Below, in pieces: positions 16,025-24,717 of a stretch of DNA of 34,442 nucleotides; positions within the stretch are counted from its first letter, which is position 1, and every line of letters begins with the position of its first letter. A program made the position numbers and the translations under genes. Below the pieces are notes generated by a model, which was given only the letters and a program-made list of their open reading frames with translations, was not told where the DNA came from and searched no databases. This stretch comes from Crocosphaera sp. (lineage in GTDB: Bacteria > Cyanobacteriota > Cyanobacteriia > Cyanobacteriales > Microcystaceae), in assembly GCA_030065205.1 (NCBI GenBank), contig JASJDN010000068.1, positions 1 to 34,442 of the forward strand, in the 5' to 3' direction.

Positions 16025-17695
16025 TTAAATACTTAACATATTGGATTTAATATTAGTAAGAAATTTTTGTAATCCAGAAAAGAGTTTACCCTCTTTTAAC
16101 TGTTGTTCTGCTTCAATAATCTTCCCATGAGTAAACATCTGAGTTAACCAAGAAAGCAAGGCATAATTAAGAGAATCAATTCCTTCTCCTGCTAGAATAA
16201 TCTGACTAATAGACTCACGAGAATATTGATTTTGATATAATAAATTTGTTAGCTTTTCATTGATATTTTTTATCCAAGGATTAATAACTTTTTCTATCAT
16301 TTCTTGACGGTTAACCGACCAAGATTTTTGGGCTAAACTAGATGTAAATGCTTCTTGTTGTTGTAAAATTAATCGGGTTAATTGAGATGCTTCTATTAAA
16401 GCATTTCCTACACTATGATTTTTTAGGTATTCTTTTAAAGCTTTTCTTTTAGCAGTTTCGGGCATTCCAGGAGTAGGGAATGGTTGAGGAAGAGGGGAAA
16501 AAGTTCTGTCTATTTTTTCTGACCATTGAGGATAAATTAATTGACAGAGAATATCTTGATCTATTCCTTGGCTCCCATAAAACAATTGTTGAGTAATCAT
16601 CCCTGACATACCTTGGGATAAATCAATGATAGATAGTTCTGTCATGGTTTTTGTTAAGTTAATAACACAAGTTAACAAGGCTTTATTTGATGATTTTTGT
16701 GAGGTATAATTTAAAGTTAAAGCTATCGGTTTAGGAATCCAGGTGATTTCTTTCGCTTGATCAATTTTAAGGTTCTCTCCAATCAGATTTTTTAGTAAAT
16801 TTCGATCTTTCTTATTCCATTTAGAGGAACTAATTAAAACAATCGCCTTAATTTTTTCTAAAATAGTTCTAAGCGGTATATTTTTGTCAACTTTAACGAA
16901 TGGTATATCAGAAATTTGATGATAAGCCTTTAATTTCTCTTTGACATTTTCTAAGAGATTTTCGTGGTGAAATAATTCGACATTAGCTAAACTTATCAAC
17001 TCAGAGAAAGAATAGCTTTTAAAATTTCCCACAGTATTGAAAGTAAACAAATAACCTTCAAGTTGATTATTTTTGATTTCAAGTCCTAAATACCAGTCAT
17101 CACGGATGACAATTTTGTTATTGGGGGTCTTTTCTTCTTGTAAAAATAATTCTAATTTTTCTTGCAAGCGATTCAAATAAGCGAGAAATTTTGTTTCTCC
17201 CTGTTGTCCTAAACGATACATTCTTTCGATTCCGTCTTCTAGAGAATCAGTATAAAGATTTAACGCTTCTAATAAGGGCTGACAATTGCTGTCGACTGAG
17301 TTGGTTAAAGACTCAATATTAAGGAGATTTTCTGAACATGAAGCTATATTTTTATGGGTTAATAAGTCGTGAGAAAGGCTAGAAAGTATTGCTTTTTTTT
17401 GTTGTTGGAGGCTGGCAATTTCTTTTAATAAATCGTCTCGTTGCTCATGTAGTTTCTGCACTTCTAGTGGTAAAATGCGATCGCTAAGGGTACTATCTAA
17501 GCGATGTAAGATCATTTCCCTAAGTTGCTCAACTTGAAGCTGATCATTATTTTTTAAGGTAGATTGACCCATGAGTAAATGGTGTCGTATTCTTTCGAGT
17601 AAAACAGACACATCTGGATGATCTTTGAGCTTATCTTGCCACAAAATATGCTCAAGCTCACGAATTAAGGATTGAATATTATCTTGAACCGTCAC
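16025..17695 (-). CDS. Coiled-coil protein with degenerate Hsp70-like domain
   Basis: A 556-residue cytoplasmic protein. Residues about 60-110 are a likely coiled coil (LPLEVQKLHEQRDDLLKEIA, SLQQQKKAI). From about 198 it follows the layout of cyanobacterial Hsp70-like proteins: DDWYLGLEIKNNQLEGYLF sits where the phosphate-1 loop (usually D-x-G-T-T) should be, ITQQLFYGSQGIDQDILCQL matches the middle part, and IILAGEGIDSLNYALLSWL the adenosine-binding GGG-type loop. Key nucleotide-binding residues look lost, so ATPase activity is doubtful. The last six codons and stop lie inside the repeat copy at 15961-16044. It is divergent from the Crp-family gene. Confidence 0.55.
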   Translation of the reverse strand: MTVQDNIQSLIRELEHILWQDKLKDHPDVSVLLERIRHHLLMGQSTLKNNDQLQVEQLREMILHRLDSTLSDRILPLEVQKLHEQRDDLLKEIASLQQQKKAILSSLSHDLLTHKNIASCSENLLNIESLTNSVDSNCQPLLEALNLYTDSLEDGIERMYRLGQQGETKFLAYLNRLQEKLELFLQEEKTPNNKIVIRDDWYLGLEIKNNQLEGYLFTFNTVGNFKSYSFSELISLANVELFHHENLLENVKEKLKAYHQISDIPFVKVDKNIPLRTILEKIKAIVLISSSKWNKKDRNLLKNLIGENLKIDQAKEITWIPKPIALTLNYTSQKSSNKALLTCVINLTKTMTELSIIDLSQGMSGMITQQLFYGSQGIDQDILCQLIYPQWSEKIDRTFSPLPQPFPTPGMPETAKRKALKEYLKNHSVGNALIEASQLTRLILQQQEAFTSSLAQKSWSVNRQEMIEKVINPWIKNINEKLTNLLYQNQYSRESISQIILAGEGIDSLNYALLSWLTQMFTHGKIIEAEQQLKEGKLFSGLQKFLTNIKSNMLSI

Positions 17696-17778
17696 AATAA
17701 CCTTTTAAACCGACAAAAAATAAGCAACTTTGAGAAACTTTAACAAATATGTCGAGGATTTTTGATAGGCTTAGCATA

Positions 17779-17799
17779 GCAGATCAATTTATAATCTGC
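17779..17799 (+). promoter_or_regulatory. Inverted repeat and TATAAT box abutting the Crp-family start
   Basis: GCAGAT (17779-17784) and ATCTGC (17794-17799) form a 6-9-6 inverted repeat ending two bases before the ATG. A perfect TATAAT lies within it at 17790-17795, six bases from the start codon, which would give an almost leaderless transcript. No good -35 is seen at 17 bases. It could be an autoregulatory operator. Confidence 0.4.
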
Positions 17800-17801
17800 C
17801 T

Positions 17802-18518
17802 ATGAAGCTTATGGAAGATATCAAAAACTATCGTAACCAATCTCCTGACCTCCGAGACAGTCTCACAAAAGCTCCCTTCTTTAATGAATTACCAGAAGAA
17901 AGTTTAGAACTGGTAATGAGTCATGCGGTGATTCGTAGTCATCCGGCCAATCGTGTTATCCTTTTGGAAAATGATTGGGGAGGTTCTGTTTACTTTATCC
18001 TGGACGGATGGGTAAAAATTCGCACCCACAACGTTGATGGGAAAGAAGTGACCTTAAATATCGTCGGAAAAGGGGAAGTCATTGGGGAAATGGCTGCTTT
18101 AGAAGAAGTTCCCCGTTCAACCGATGCTATTACGTTAACCCCTACCACCATCAGTAGCATTCCGGCGCAAGATTTTGTTACCCTACTTCATAGTGATCCC
18201 ATAGCAGGTATTCGATTAGCCCAAGTGATGGCTAAGCGTCTGCGTCAAATCAACCGACGATTAAGGTTAAGAGAAGCGGATAGTCTCTCACGGGTAGCTG
18301 ATACCCTGCTATTCTTAGCTGAAGGTCAGGGAAAACAAACGACTCAAGGGGTCGAAATTCCTAATTTACCCCATCGAGAGTTAAGTAGTATTAGTGGGTT
18401 AGCAAGAGAAACAGTGACGCGATCGCTGACTAAATTGGAAAAAAAAGGTTTAATTAAACGGGAAGATGATATTCTCTGTATCTTTTCTCTGGACTCTCTA
18501 GAAAAAATTATTTCCTAA
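17802..18518 (+). CDS. Crp/Fnr-family transcriptional regulator
   Basis: A 238-residue regulator. The N-terminal effector domain (about 25-145) contains HPANRVILLENDWGGSVYFI, DGWVKIRTHNVDGKEVTLNI and the phosphate-binding-cassette region GEVIGEMAALEEVPRSTDAI. A long dimer helix (IRLAQVMAKRLRQINRRLRL) is followed by a winged helix with recognition helix SGLARETVTRSLTKLEKKG. Glu and Arg-Ser-Thr in the cassette are compatible with cyclic-nucleotide binding, as in cyanobacterial Crp proteins, though the ligand is not proven. The DUF2232 gene follows after only 3 bases, so the two are probably co-transcribed. The ATG at 17811 is an alternative start. Confidence 0.92.
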   Translation: MKLMEDIKNYRNQSPDLRDSLTKAPFFNELPEESLELVMSHAVIRSHPANRVILLENDWGGSVYFILDGWVKIRTHNVDGKEVTLNIVGKGEVIGEMAALEEVPRSTDAITLTPTTISSIPAQDFVTLLHSDPIAGIRLAQVMAKRLRQINRRLRLREADSLSRVADTLLFLAEGQGKQTTQGVEIPNLPHRELSSISGLARETVTRSLTKLEKKGLIKREDDILCIFSLDSLEKIIS

Positions 18519-18521
18519 TCT

Positions 18522-19244
18522 ATGGATGATACTAACTGGGTAGATGAGGGGGATGAGTTAATTAATGAATCTCAACCAACTCCCCCCAAAATACCAACCG
18601 CTCCCTTAAACCTAAACTCGGCTAAAGTTCGCCAAACCTTGGCGATGGTAGAAACGGCTTTTTTGTCCAGTGCAGGTAGTTTAATCTGGTTAATTAATTA
18701 TTATTTTCCCCTCGGTCCGTTATTAAGGATATTTTTTCCCATTCCCATTGCTTTACTGTATCTTCGTTGGGGAAATCGTGCCGCTTGGATGGGTGCTTTG
18801 GTTTCAGGATTATTATTAACGGTGTTGATGGGACCGACTCGTAGTATCGTTTTTTTGATACCCTATGGGGTCATGGGGGTTCAGTTGGGGGCGTTTTGGC
18901 GTAGAAGTGTCCCTTGGGAGTTTTCGATGATTACAGGGGCTTTATTGGGGACGTTTGGCTTCTTTTTTCGCTTCTGGTTATTCTCTATCCTCTTAGGGGA
19001 AGATTTATGGCAATACATCATCAATCAGATGACTGGGTTGGCTGAATGGATATTTTTACGCTTAGGAATTTTGGCGCAACCAAGCTCTGTTTTTATCCAA
19101 TTACTAGCAGTTTTTATCATTTTTGTCAATAGTTTAATCTATTTATTTGCGGTGCATTTGGTGGCTTTATTGGTGTTAGATAAACTGGGAAATCCTATCC
19201 CCCGTCCTCCAAAATGGGTACAGATTATTTTAGATTATGAATAA
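18522..19244 (+). CDS. DUF2232 family membrane protein
   Basis: A 240-residue membrane protein whose first ~45 residues are hydrophilic and proline-rich, followed by about six hydrophobic segments (LIWLINYYFPLGPLLRIFFP, ALVSGLLLTVLMG, MITGALLGTFGFFFRFWLF, FIQLLAVFIIFVNSLIYLFA). The R-W-G-N-R-A-A motif after the second segment fits DUF2232, a family related to substrate-binding S components of ECF-type transporters. Substrate unknown. It starts 3 bases after the Crp-family stop and is followed 13 bases later by the coiled-coil gene, forming a probable three-gene unit. Confidence 0.8.
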   Translation: MDDTNWVDEGDELINESQPTPPKIPTAPLNLNSAKVRQTLAMVETAFLSSAGSLIWLINYYFPLGPLLRIFFPIPIALLYLRWGNRAAWMGALVSGLLLTVLMGPTRSIVFLIPYGVMGVQLGAFWRRSVPWEFSMITGALLGTFGFFFRFWLFSILLGEDLWQYIINQMTGLAEWIFLRLGILAQPSSVFIQLLAVFIIFVNSLIYLFAVHLVALLVLDKLGNPIPRPPKWVQIILDYE

Positions 19245-19257
19245 TTGAGGATGAATC

Positions 19258-19770
19258 ATGACACAAGAACCCATTACTGTTCGCTATACCTTGGAAGATA
19301 TCTTACAACAAATTAACGAAAAGTTGGATACAAGGTTGGACAAAATTGAACAAAAAATGGATAAGCAATACGGTGAGCTTAACCAGAAAATGGATAAGCA
19401 ATACGGTGAGCTTAACCAAAAAATTGATAGGCAATATACTGAGCTTAACCAAAAAATTGATAAGCAATACGGTGAGCTTAACCAAAAAATGGATAAGCAA
19501 TACGGTGAGCTTAACCAGAAAATTGATAGGCAATACAGTGAACTTAACCAGAAAATTGATACCCTTGAAAAAGATGTCAATGATCTCAAAATAGGACAAG
19601 CTCGTATCGAAGAAAAGGTTACAGGGGAAATCAAAACCCTTGATGCTAAAATCGATGGAATTACAAAACGTTTGGACTTTCAAGAGTTTATTAATCGTGG
19701 GGTGGTACTTGGGTTAATTGTAGCTATTCTGGGGGGTGTCGCTAAGATGTTAGGATTGATAGGAACTTGA
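19258..19770 (+). CDS. Hendecad-repeat coiled-coil protein with C-terminal membrane anchor
   Basis: A 170-residue protein. Residues 33-98 are six exact-length 11-residue repeats, consensus K(M/I)D(K/R)QY(G/T/S)ELNQ, continued by a degenerate KIDTLEKDVND and further coiled-coil heptads. An 11-residue period (3 turns) gives a nearly straight or slightly right-handed coiled coil. The C-terminal VVLGLIVAILGGVAKMLG is a single membrane segment with a short tail. The N-terminus, TVRYTLEDILQQINEKLDTR, is a normal helix. It resembles small DUF-type coiled-coil proteins seen widely in cyanobacteria, with no known function. Expected arrangement: a rod anchored by its tail to the membrane. AGGATGA precedes the ATG. 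Confidence 0.75.
   Translation: MTQEPITVRYTLEDILQQINEKLDTRLDKIEQKMDKQYGELNQKMDKQYGELNQKIDRQYTELNQKIDKQYGELNQKMDKQYGELNQKIDRQYSELNQKIDTLEKDVNDLKIGQARIEEKVTGEIKTLDAKIDGITKRLDFQEFINRGVVLGLIVAILGGVAKMLGLIGT
19354..19551 (+). repeat. 33-bp in-frame tandem repeat, six copies
   Basis: Six contiguous 33-base units encode the 11-residue coiled-coil repeat. Units 1, 2 and 5 are nearly identical at the DNA level (AAAATGGATAAGCAATACGG and onward), while 3, 4 and 6 carry ATTGAT and AGG variants. Such similarity suggests recent copy-number change by slippage or unequal recombination. Confidence 0.9.
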
Positions 19771-19773
19771 CCA

Positions 19774-21099
19774 TTAATTATCCAAAGCATCTAGACGTTT
19801 TTGCCATTCTTGATCAATTTTATCTGATTGTTCAATTTCTTGTTCTATGAGGTCTTTTTCTGTGGTATAAGCAAGATCAGATTGTTGAAGAATGGCTTGA
19901 TTAGCGAATTGAGAAGCGTATTCTAATTTATGTTGAGTCGTTGCATCTTTGTCTTCTAATACTTTAGTTCTTTCTCTCCTTTTACCGTTTCTTGCTTCAA
20001 TTTTATTGTTTCTTGCTTGAATGACAAAGTAACGAATGATAGGAACTCCTAAAAAAGCGATCGCATACCCTAATAATAACCAATAAATTGAATTGATAAA
20101 GGCAATAAAACCGCCAAATTGTGCCACAATACTCGGATCTTTTAGAAATGATCCTAACACTAATGCTAAAATAAAATTAAAGGCTCCTAAGCCAATAGAT
20201 AACATAATTTGACTACTGGAAGCTTCACTAAACTTATATAATCTTTCTCTCAAATAGCTAGAAATAGACTTTTGACTTGACTCTTGAACCGTTACTTGTA
20301 ACTCAGGAAAAGAGTAAATTAATTCACCTTTGGGAGAGACTTCTGGTGTTCCATTAAAGCGGGTTAAAACGGGTAATATATAGTCTTCATTTTCTTGATT
20401 ATAGCGATCAATATTATCAAGATAGGGAGCAACTTGTTCAGCAATGATTGACCCTTTATTATTTTTAATTACGGTTCCAATGGCTTTCCAGCGACGCTCT
20501 TCTAAATTATAATTAGGGTTACCATCTCCGAATAAAAAGGAAAAAATGGCTTCTAAAAAATTCATTTTATCAGAATCTCGATTTTGGGATCTTCTTGAAG
20601 ATGAATAGCCATAACGATTATAATGATAATCGGGATAAAATATCCAAAAGAGATCACCAAAATTAGGGAAGAAAAAGAATCCGCCACCTCGATAACTTCC
20701 CCCGCGACTTCCCGAATTATTATCACTATCTCGACTGGAATTTATACCAATAACAATCACAGTGATAGCAATTATCATTAAAATAATAGAAGCAATTAAA
20801 ATAATACCAAAGGAAATACGAATAATATAAAACAGAACTTTCCAAATTTTATCCCAGGTTTCTTTTAACTGTAGTTTCCAATATTTATTACGGAGAATGG
20901 TTCTGAAATTTTCAGGAAACAGATAGATAATGTCTCCTGACTCTGCGACTTGTAAATGGCCAGACACATCAGAGGCTAAGGCCAGTAATCCTTGCTGTGC
21001 TAAGTTAATATTAAGTCCTGATTTTGCTGCTACGTCCCCAACAGTGACACGGTAGCCTAATTGTTCAACGGATTTCATAATTTCAGGCTGAAGTGTCAT
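19774..21099 (-). CDS. At5g03900-like membrane protein
   Basis: A 441-residue protein resembling the cyanobacterial and chloroplast family typified by Arabidopsis At5g03900. The first ~75 residues form a winged-helix-like domain (RVTVGDVAAKSGLNINLAQQ, followed by GDIIYLFP). A hydrophobic pair follows (IIRISFGIILIASIILMI), then a low-complexity Gly/Phe/Tyr stretch (GGSYRGGGFFFFPNFGD, YHYNRYGYSSSRRS), a second wYHx-like domain repeating the YSFP theme, two more membrane segments and a charged C-terminal helix. Function is unknown; plant relatives are plastid-located. It is divergent from the DASH cryptochrome with 59 bases between, and convergent with the coiled-coil gene three bases away. Confidence 0.75.
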   Translation of the reverse strand: MTLQPEIMKSVEQLGYRVTVGDVAAKSGLNINLAQQGLLALASDVSGHLQVAESGDIIYLFPENFRTILRNKYWKLQLKETWDKIWKVLFYIIRISFGIILIASIILMIIAITVIVIGINSSRDSDNNSGSRGGSYRGGGFFFFPNFGDLFWIFYPDYHYNRYGYSSSRRSQNRDSDKMNFLEAIFSFLFGDGNPNYNLEERRWKAIGTVIKNNKGSIIAEQVAPYLDNIDRYNQENEDYILPVLTRFNGTPEVSPKGELIYSFPELQVTVQESSQKSISSYLRERLYKFSEASSSQIMLSIGLGAFNFILALVLGSFLKDPSIVAQFGGFIAFINSIYWLLLGYAIAFLGVPIIRYFVIQARNNKIEARNGKRRERTKVLEDKDATTQHKLEYASQFANQAILQQSDLAYTTEKDLIEQEIEQSDKIDQEWQKRLDALDN

Positions 21100-21158
21100 A
21101 TCATACCTTCCTTATTTTCCTGGTCACACTTCTATTATATTCATTTTAAGAGAAAAGT

Positions 21159-22622
21159 ATGTCTCATCAAAAAATTTTAATTTGGTATCGCAATGATTTA
21201 CGAATTCACGATCATGAACCATTATATCAAGCCATTAAAAAAAATGCCTTAATTATTCCTTTTTATTGTTTTGATGTTAGACAATTTGAAACCACTTCCT
21301 TTGGGTTCCCAAAAACGGGTAATTTTCGAGGTCAATTTTTATTACAAAGTGTTGCGAATTTACGAGCATCTCTCCAAGATTTAGGCAGTGATTTAATTAT
21401 TAGAAAAGGTTATCCTGAAAAAATCATACCTGAATTCATTAAAAAATTAGACATTGATGCTATCTATTTTCATAAAGAAGTCACTTCAGAAGAAATAAAT
21501 GTTGAAAATGCAGTTAAACAAGCTCTTAAACCGCTTAATACAAAGTTTAAAGGGTTTTGGGGAGCTACGTTATATCATTGGGATGATTTACCTTTTGAAG
21601 TTAATCAACTCCCCGAAGTTTTTACCAGTTTTCGTAAGAAAGTAGAAAAAAATTCTACAGTAAACCCTACATTTATTAGTCCGAGAAAATTGCTATCTTT
21701 TCCTGAAATCGAAGTGGGTAATCTTCCCAGTTTAGAAGACTTAGGATTACAAAAACCTGATTACGATTCGAGAGGCGTTTTAGAGTTTAAAGGAGGAGAA
21801 ACAGAAGGAATTAAACGCCTACAAACCTATTTTTGGGAAAGAAACTGTCTTAAAGAGTATAAAGGAACCAGGAATGGAATGTTAGGCGCAGATTATTCTT
21901 CTAAGTTTTCTCCTTGGTTAGCGTATGGTTGTTTATCCCCTCGTTATATTTATGAAGAAGTCCAAAAGTATGAAGAAGAAAGAGTAAAAAATAATTCAAC
22001 CTATTGGCTAATTTTTGAACTGTTATGGCGAGATTATTTTCGTTTTATTTGCGCTAAACATGGCAATAAAATTTTCTATGAATCGGGGTTACAAGGGTTA
22101 GATATTCCTTGGAAAGAAGATATAGAAAGGTTCAAACTGTGGCAAGAAGGTAAGACGGGTTATCCTTTAGTTGATGCGAATATGAAGGAATTAGCTGCCA
22201 CTGGTTTTATGTCTAATAGAGGGAGACAAAATGTCGCTAGTTTTCTGACTAAAAACTTAGGAATTAACTGGATAATGGGGGCAGAATGGTTTGAATCTTT
22301 ATTAATTGATTATGATGTTTGTAGTAACTATGGAAACTGGAATTACACCGCCGGCGTGGGAAATGATGCCAGGGGATTTCGCTATTTTAATATTCCTAAA
22401 CAATCAAAAGATTATGATCCCAAAGGAGACTATATAAGATATTGGTTACCTGAATTAACAATGATTCCAGGGGACAAAATTCATGAACCCTGGAAACTTT
22501 CTCAAGACGAACAAAAACGCTATAATGTCAGAATTGGAGTTGATTATCCTCGTCCAGTGGTAGACTTTTTCAAATCAGTTAAAGCCAATGAAAAAGTTTA
22601 TAATGCTTCGACAGAAAAGTAA
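21159..22622 (+). CDS. cry: DASH-type cryptochrome
   Basis: A 487-residue photolyase/cryptochrome. N-terminal alpha/beta domain begins ILIWYRNDLRIHDHEPL (antenna site), then the FAD-binding helical domain with RNGMLGADYSSKFSPWLAYG, WRDYFRFICAKHG and TGFMSNRGRQNVASF. The DASH-specific stretch NYGNWNYTAGVGNDARGFRY followed by FNIPKQSKDYDPKGDY is intact. DASH proteins bind FAD and a pterin antenna, and repair cyclobutane pyrimidine dimers in single-stranded or looped DNA under blue/UV-A light; some also influence transcription. Length is normal and no C-terminal extension is present. Alternatives within the photolyase family are unlikely given these motifs. Confidence 0.95.
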   Translation: MSHQKILIWYRNDLRIHDHEPLYQAIKKNALIIPFYCFDVRQFETTSFGFPKTGNFRGQFLLQSVANLRASLQDLGSDLIIRKGYPEKIIPEFIKKLDIDAIYFHKEVTSEEINVENAVKQALKPLNTKFKGFWGATLYHWDDLPFEVNQLPEVFTSFRKKVEKNSTVNPTFISPRKLLSFPEIEVGNLPSLEDLGLQKPDYDSRGVLEFKGGETEGIKRLQTYFWERNCLKEYKGTRNGMLGADYSSKFSPWLAYGCLSPRYIYEEVQKYEEERVKNNSTYWLIFELLWRDYFRFICAKHGNKIFYESGLQGLDIPWKEDIERFKLWQEGKTGYPLVDANMKELAATGFMSNRGRQNVASFLTKNLGINWIMGAEWFESLLIDYDVCSNYGNWNYTAGVGNDARGFRYFNIPKQSKDYDPKGDYIRYWLPELTMIPGDKIHEPWKLSQDEQKRYNVRIGVDYPRPVVDFFKSVKANEKVYNASTEK

Positions 22623-22648
22623 CCACTAAATACAACTTCTGACTTCAT

Positions 22649-23671
22649 TCAAGGGGTTTTCCAGATCCTCTGATGATAGTCTTCAACCTTAGCATAGGGA
22701 TCGATCGCAGTATGATGGTGATGAGTATGATCATGAGAATGATGATGATGACCATGATCATTGATCGCAGCAAGACGAAACTTGCACATCTCACAGTTCA
22801 TCTGTACTTGTCCCTGTTGAATCTCTAACTCTCGTTTCCTGACTACCTGTAGTAGTTGGGGATGGATACCCATTTCCGGTAAACAAGTCATTTCGATGTG
22901 AGGATAAACTGCTTTTTGTTCTTCTGTAATGCGAAAAATCTTTTTAACTAACGCCCCAGTAAACAAGAAATAGGGTAAAACAATAATACGCTTGGGTTGA
23001 TAGAAACTAGCGCGTCTAAACCCTTCTTCAAGACGGGGATGGGTGATACCAATAAAACAGGTTTCAACGGTTTGATACCCGCTACCTTCCCATACCATTC
23101 GCGCTAACTTGCACACATCCCCATTGGCATCGGGATCACTTGAACCCCTACCAACGAACAATAAAACCGTCTCAGACCGTTTAATTCCTTTGGGGTTAGC
23201 TTCGGGGCGATCGAGGGCTTCTAACCGTTCTTGCCACAATTTTAGCAGGTTGGGGGTAATACCGAAATGGCGGCCATAGTGGAATTTTAACTCAGGGTAA
23301 CGCTGTCGAGTGCGATCGAGTTCGTTAGTGACATCAAATTTATTATGACGCGCAGCAAACAACAAAATAGGCAAAGCAGAGACATCAGTGTACCCTTGGG
23401 ACACACAATAGTCAACCCCTTGCTGGATGTAGGGTTCTGTTAGTTCTAAAAAACAGGGAATAACGGGACGAGAGGTGTCTAATGCTTGATAAGCAGCTAC
23501 AAAGTCCAGAAAGGTCTGTTTGCCGTCTATATCTTTGGTTCCATGACCAATCATCAACAGGGGACGGGATAAGGGTAACGGGGGAAAATGAAGAGAGGGA
23601 TGCTTATCTAGCTTAGTGGTGGACATTAATGGTTTCAAACTCCTGTAATGGTGTGGGGTAGGGATGTTCAT
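22649..23671 (-). CDS. cbiX: Sirohydrochlorin chelatase, CbiX-like, two-domain
   Basis: A 340-residue class II chelatase with two CbiX-type halves: [20 protein letters not shown] carries the metal-binding histidine, and [17 protein letters not shown] starts the second half. It inserts cobalt (or iron) into sirohydrochlorin, feeding cobalamin or siroheme. The C-terminus has CEMCKF, a two-cysteine motif, followed by a histidine-rich stretch (ten His in about 15 residues, [15 protein letters not shown]) that probably holds or stores metal. Long CbiX proteins with His-rich tails and an Fe-S-type motif are known. The first start at 23671 gives a longer N-terminus; the ATG at 23624-23626 ([11 protein letters not shown]) is equally possible. 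A G-rich tract separates it from pdxH. Confidence 0.88.
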   Translation of the reverse strand: MNIPTPHHYRSLKPLMSTTKLDKHPSLHFPPLPLSRPLLMIGHGTKDIDGKQTFLDFVAAYQALDTSRPVIPCFLELTEPYIQQGVDYCVSQGYTDVSALPILLFAARHNKFDVTNELDRTRQRYPELKFHYGRHFGITPNLLKLWQERLEALDRPEANPKGIKRSETVLLFVGRGSSDPDANGDVCKLARMVWEGSGYQTVETCFIGITHPRLEEGFRRASFYQPKRIIVLPYFLFTGALVKKIFRITEEQKAVYPHIEMTCLPEMGIHPQLLQVVRKRELEIQQGQVQMNCEMCKFRLAAINDHGHHHHSHDHTHHHHTAIDPYAKVEDYHQRIWKTP

Positions 23672-23710
23672 AGTCCATACTTTGTTATGGTAGCGAACTT
23701 TAAAGGTTGA

Positions 23711-23766
23711 GGAAATGGGGGGTGGGGGGGTGTGGGGAGACGGGGAGACGGGGAGTGTGGGGAGAG
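23711..23766. repeat. G-rich spacer tract
   Basis: Contains GGGGGGTGGGGGGGTGTGG, then two GAGACGGG units and GAGTGTGGGGAG, between the stop of pdxH and the start of cbiX, both on the minus strand. Third instance of the pattern at 6252-6335 and 13963-13992. Confidence 0.65.
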
Positions 23767-23790
23767 TTAATACTTAATTGAAAATTGTTA

Positions 23791-24429
23791 TTAAGGGGCT
23801 AAGCGATGAATTTCCCATGCGTTTTCCTCTGTTAGACTATAAGAGAAGCGATCGTGTAAACGGTTTGGTCGTCCTTGCCAAAATTCAAACCGTGTGGGTT
23901 TGACTCGATATCCTCCCCAAAAAGAGGGTAAGGGAATCTCTCCATGTTGAAATTTATACTTTAATTCTTCAAACTTCATTTCTAATAGTTTTCGTGAAGA
24001 AATAACTGAACTTTGTGCAGAACACCAAGCCCCCAATTGACTGCCTTTGGGACGACTGGTAAAATAGCTTAAAGACTCTGCTGTAGACACTTTACAAGCG
24101 GTTCCTTGAATTTTAACTTGACGTTCTAGAGGAAGCCATAAAAATAATAACGCAACGTGAGGATTTTCTGTAATTTGTTGGGCTTTTCTGCTTTCGTAGT
24201 TGGTAAAAAAAACAAATCCTTGCTCATCAAAATATTTTAAAAGAACGGTTCTAATAGAAGGTTCTCCTGTGGCTGAAGCAGTGGCTAAACTCATGGCATT
24301 GGGTTCGGGTAATTCTGCTTCGGTGGCTTGTTTAAACCATTTTTCAAACTGTTTAAAAGGGTTGGCTTCTAGATCATTTCTAGTTAGACCATTACGGGTA
24401 TATTCTTCTCTTAATGCAGTGAGATCCAT
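23791..24429 (-). CDS. pdxH: Pyridoxamine 5'-phosphate oxidase
   Basis: PdxH oxidises pyridoxamine or pyridoxine 5'-phosphate to pyridoxal 5'-phosphate using FMN and oxygen. The 212-residue protein is full length: [20 protein letters not shown] at the start, then [40 protein letters not shown] (FMN phosphate site), [17 protein letters not shown], and the C-terminal signature [15 protein letters not shown]. Active as a cytoplasmic dimer. No ribosome-binding site stands out at the ATG (24427-24429). Confidence 0.97.
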   Translation of the reverse strand: MDLTALREEYTRNGLTRNDLEANPFKQFEKWFKQATEAELPEPNAMSLATASATGEPSIRTVLLKYFDEQGFVFFTNYESRKAQQITENPHVALLFLWLPLERQVKIQGTACKVSTAESLSYFTSRPKGSQLGAWCSAQSSVISSRKLLEMKFEELKYKFQHGEIPLPSFWGGYRVKPTRFEFWQGRPNRLHDRFSYSLTEENAWEIHRLAP

Positions 24430-24492
24430 TGTTACTTTAAACGTTTTAGTACAAGGTTTTAACTATAGCAATCAGGTTTCAGTTGTGAGAAA

Positions 24493-24685
24493 GGGTTTAA
24501 CAATTTTAAACCCCTACAAATTGCTCTTGTAGGGACATAATAATATTATGTCCTAATGGGTTCTCATATATTATTCAGTGATTGCTATATTATAGTTTAA
24601 CGTAATTGTTTAAAAATTAGGTTTTTCAGGTGGGCAAATTAGAGATTTATCTGAACTACTCGTAAAGTAGAAAACTTTGCCCACC
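24493..24685. repeat. Cluster of short hairpin repeats in the pdxH-mscS spacer
   Basis: Three adjacent hairpins: GGGTTTAA/TTAAACCC (24493-24513), CTACAA/TTGTAG (24514-24532) and GACATAATA/TATTATGTC (24534-24552). The last shares TAGGGACATAA...TTATGTCC with the tandem array at 15884-15947. A fourth, wider repeat is GGTGGGCAAA (24629-24638) with TTTGCCCACC (24676-24685), and it is placed to end the mscS-like transcript. A related GCCCACTCTACA occurs near 33810. Confidence 0.6.
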
Positions 24686-24717
24686 CTACAATCTTAAGAT
24701 TTTTTTCTTGTCAATAT

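Noticed and set aside
19284..19683. Long minus-strand and shifted plus-strand open frames across the 33-bp repeats
   Set aside because: They are periodic shadows of the tandem repeat: a 33-bp unit without stops in several frames keeps them all open.
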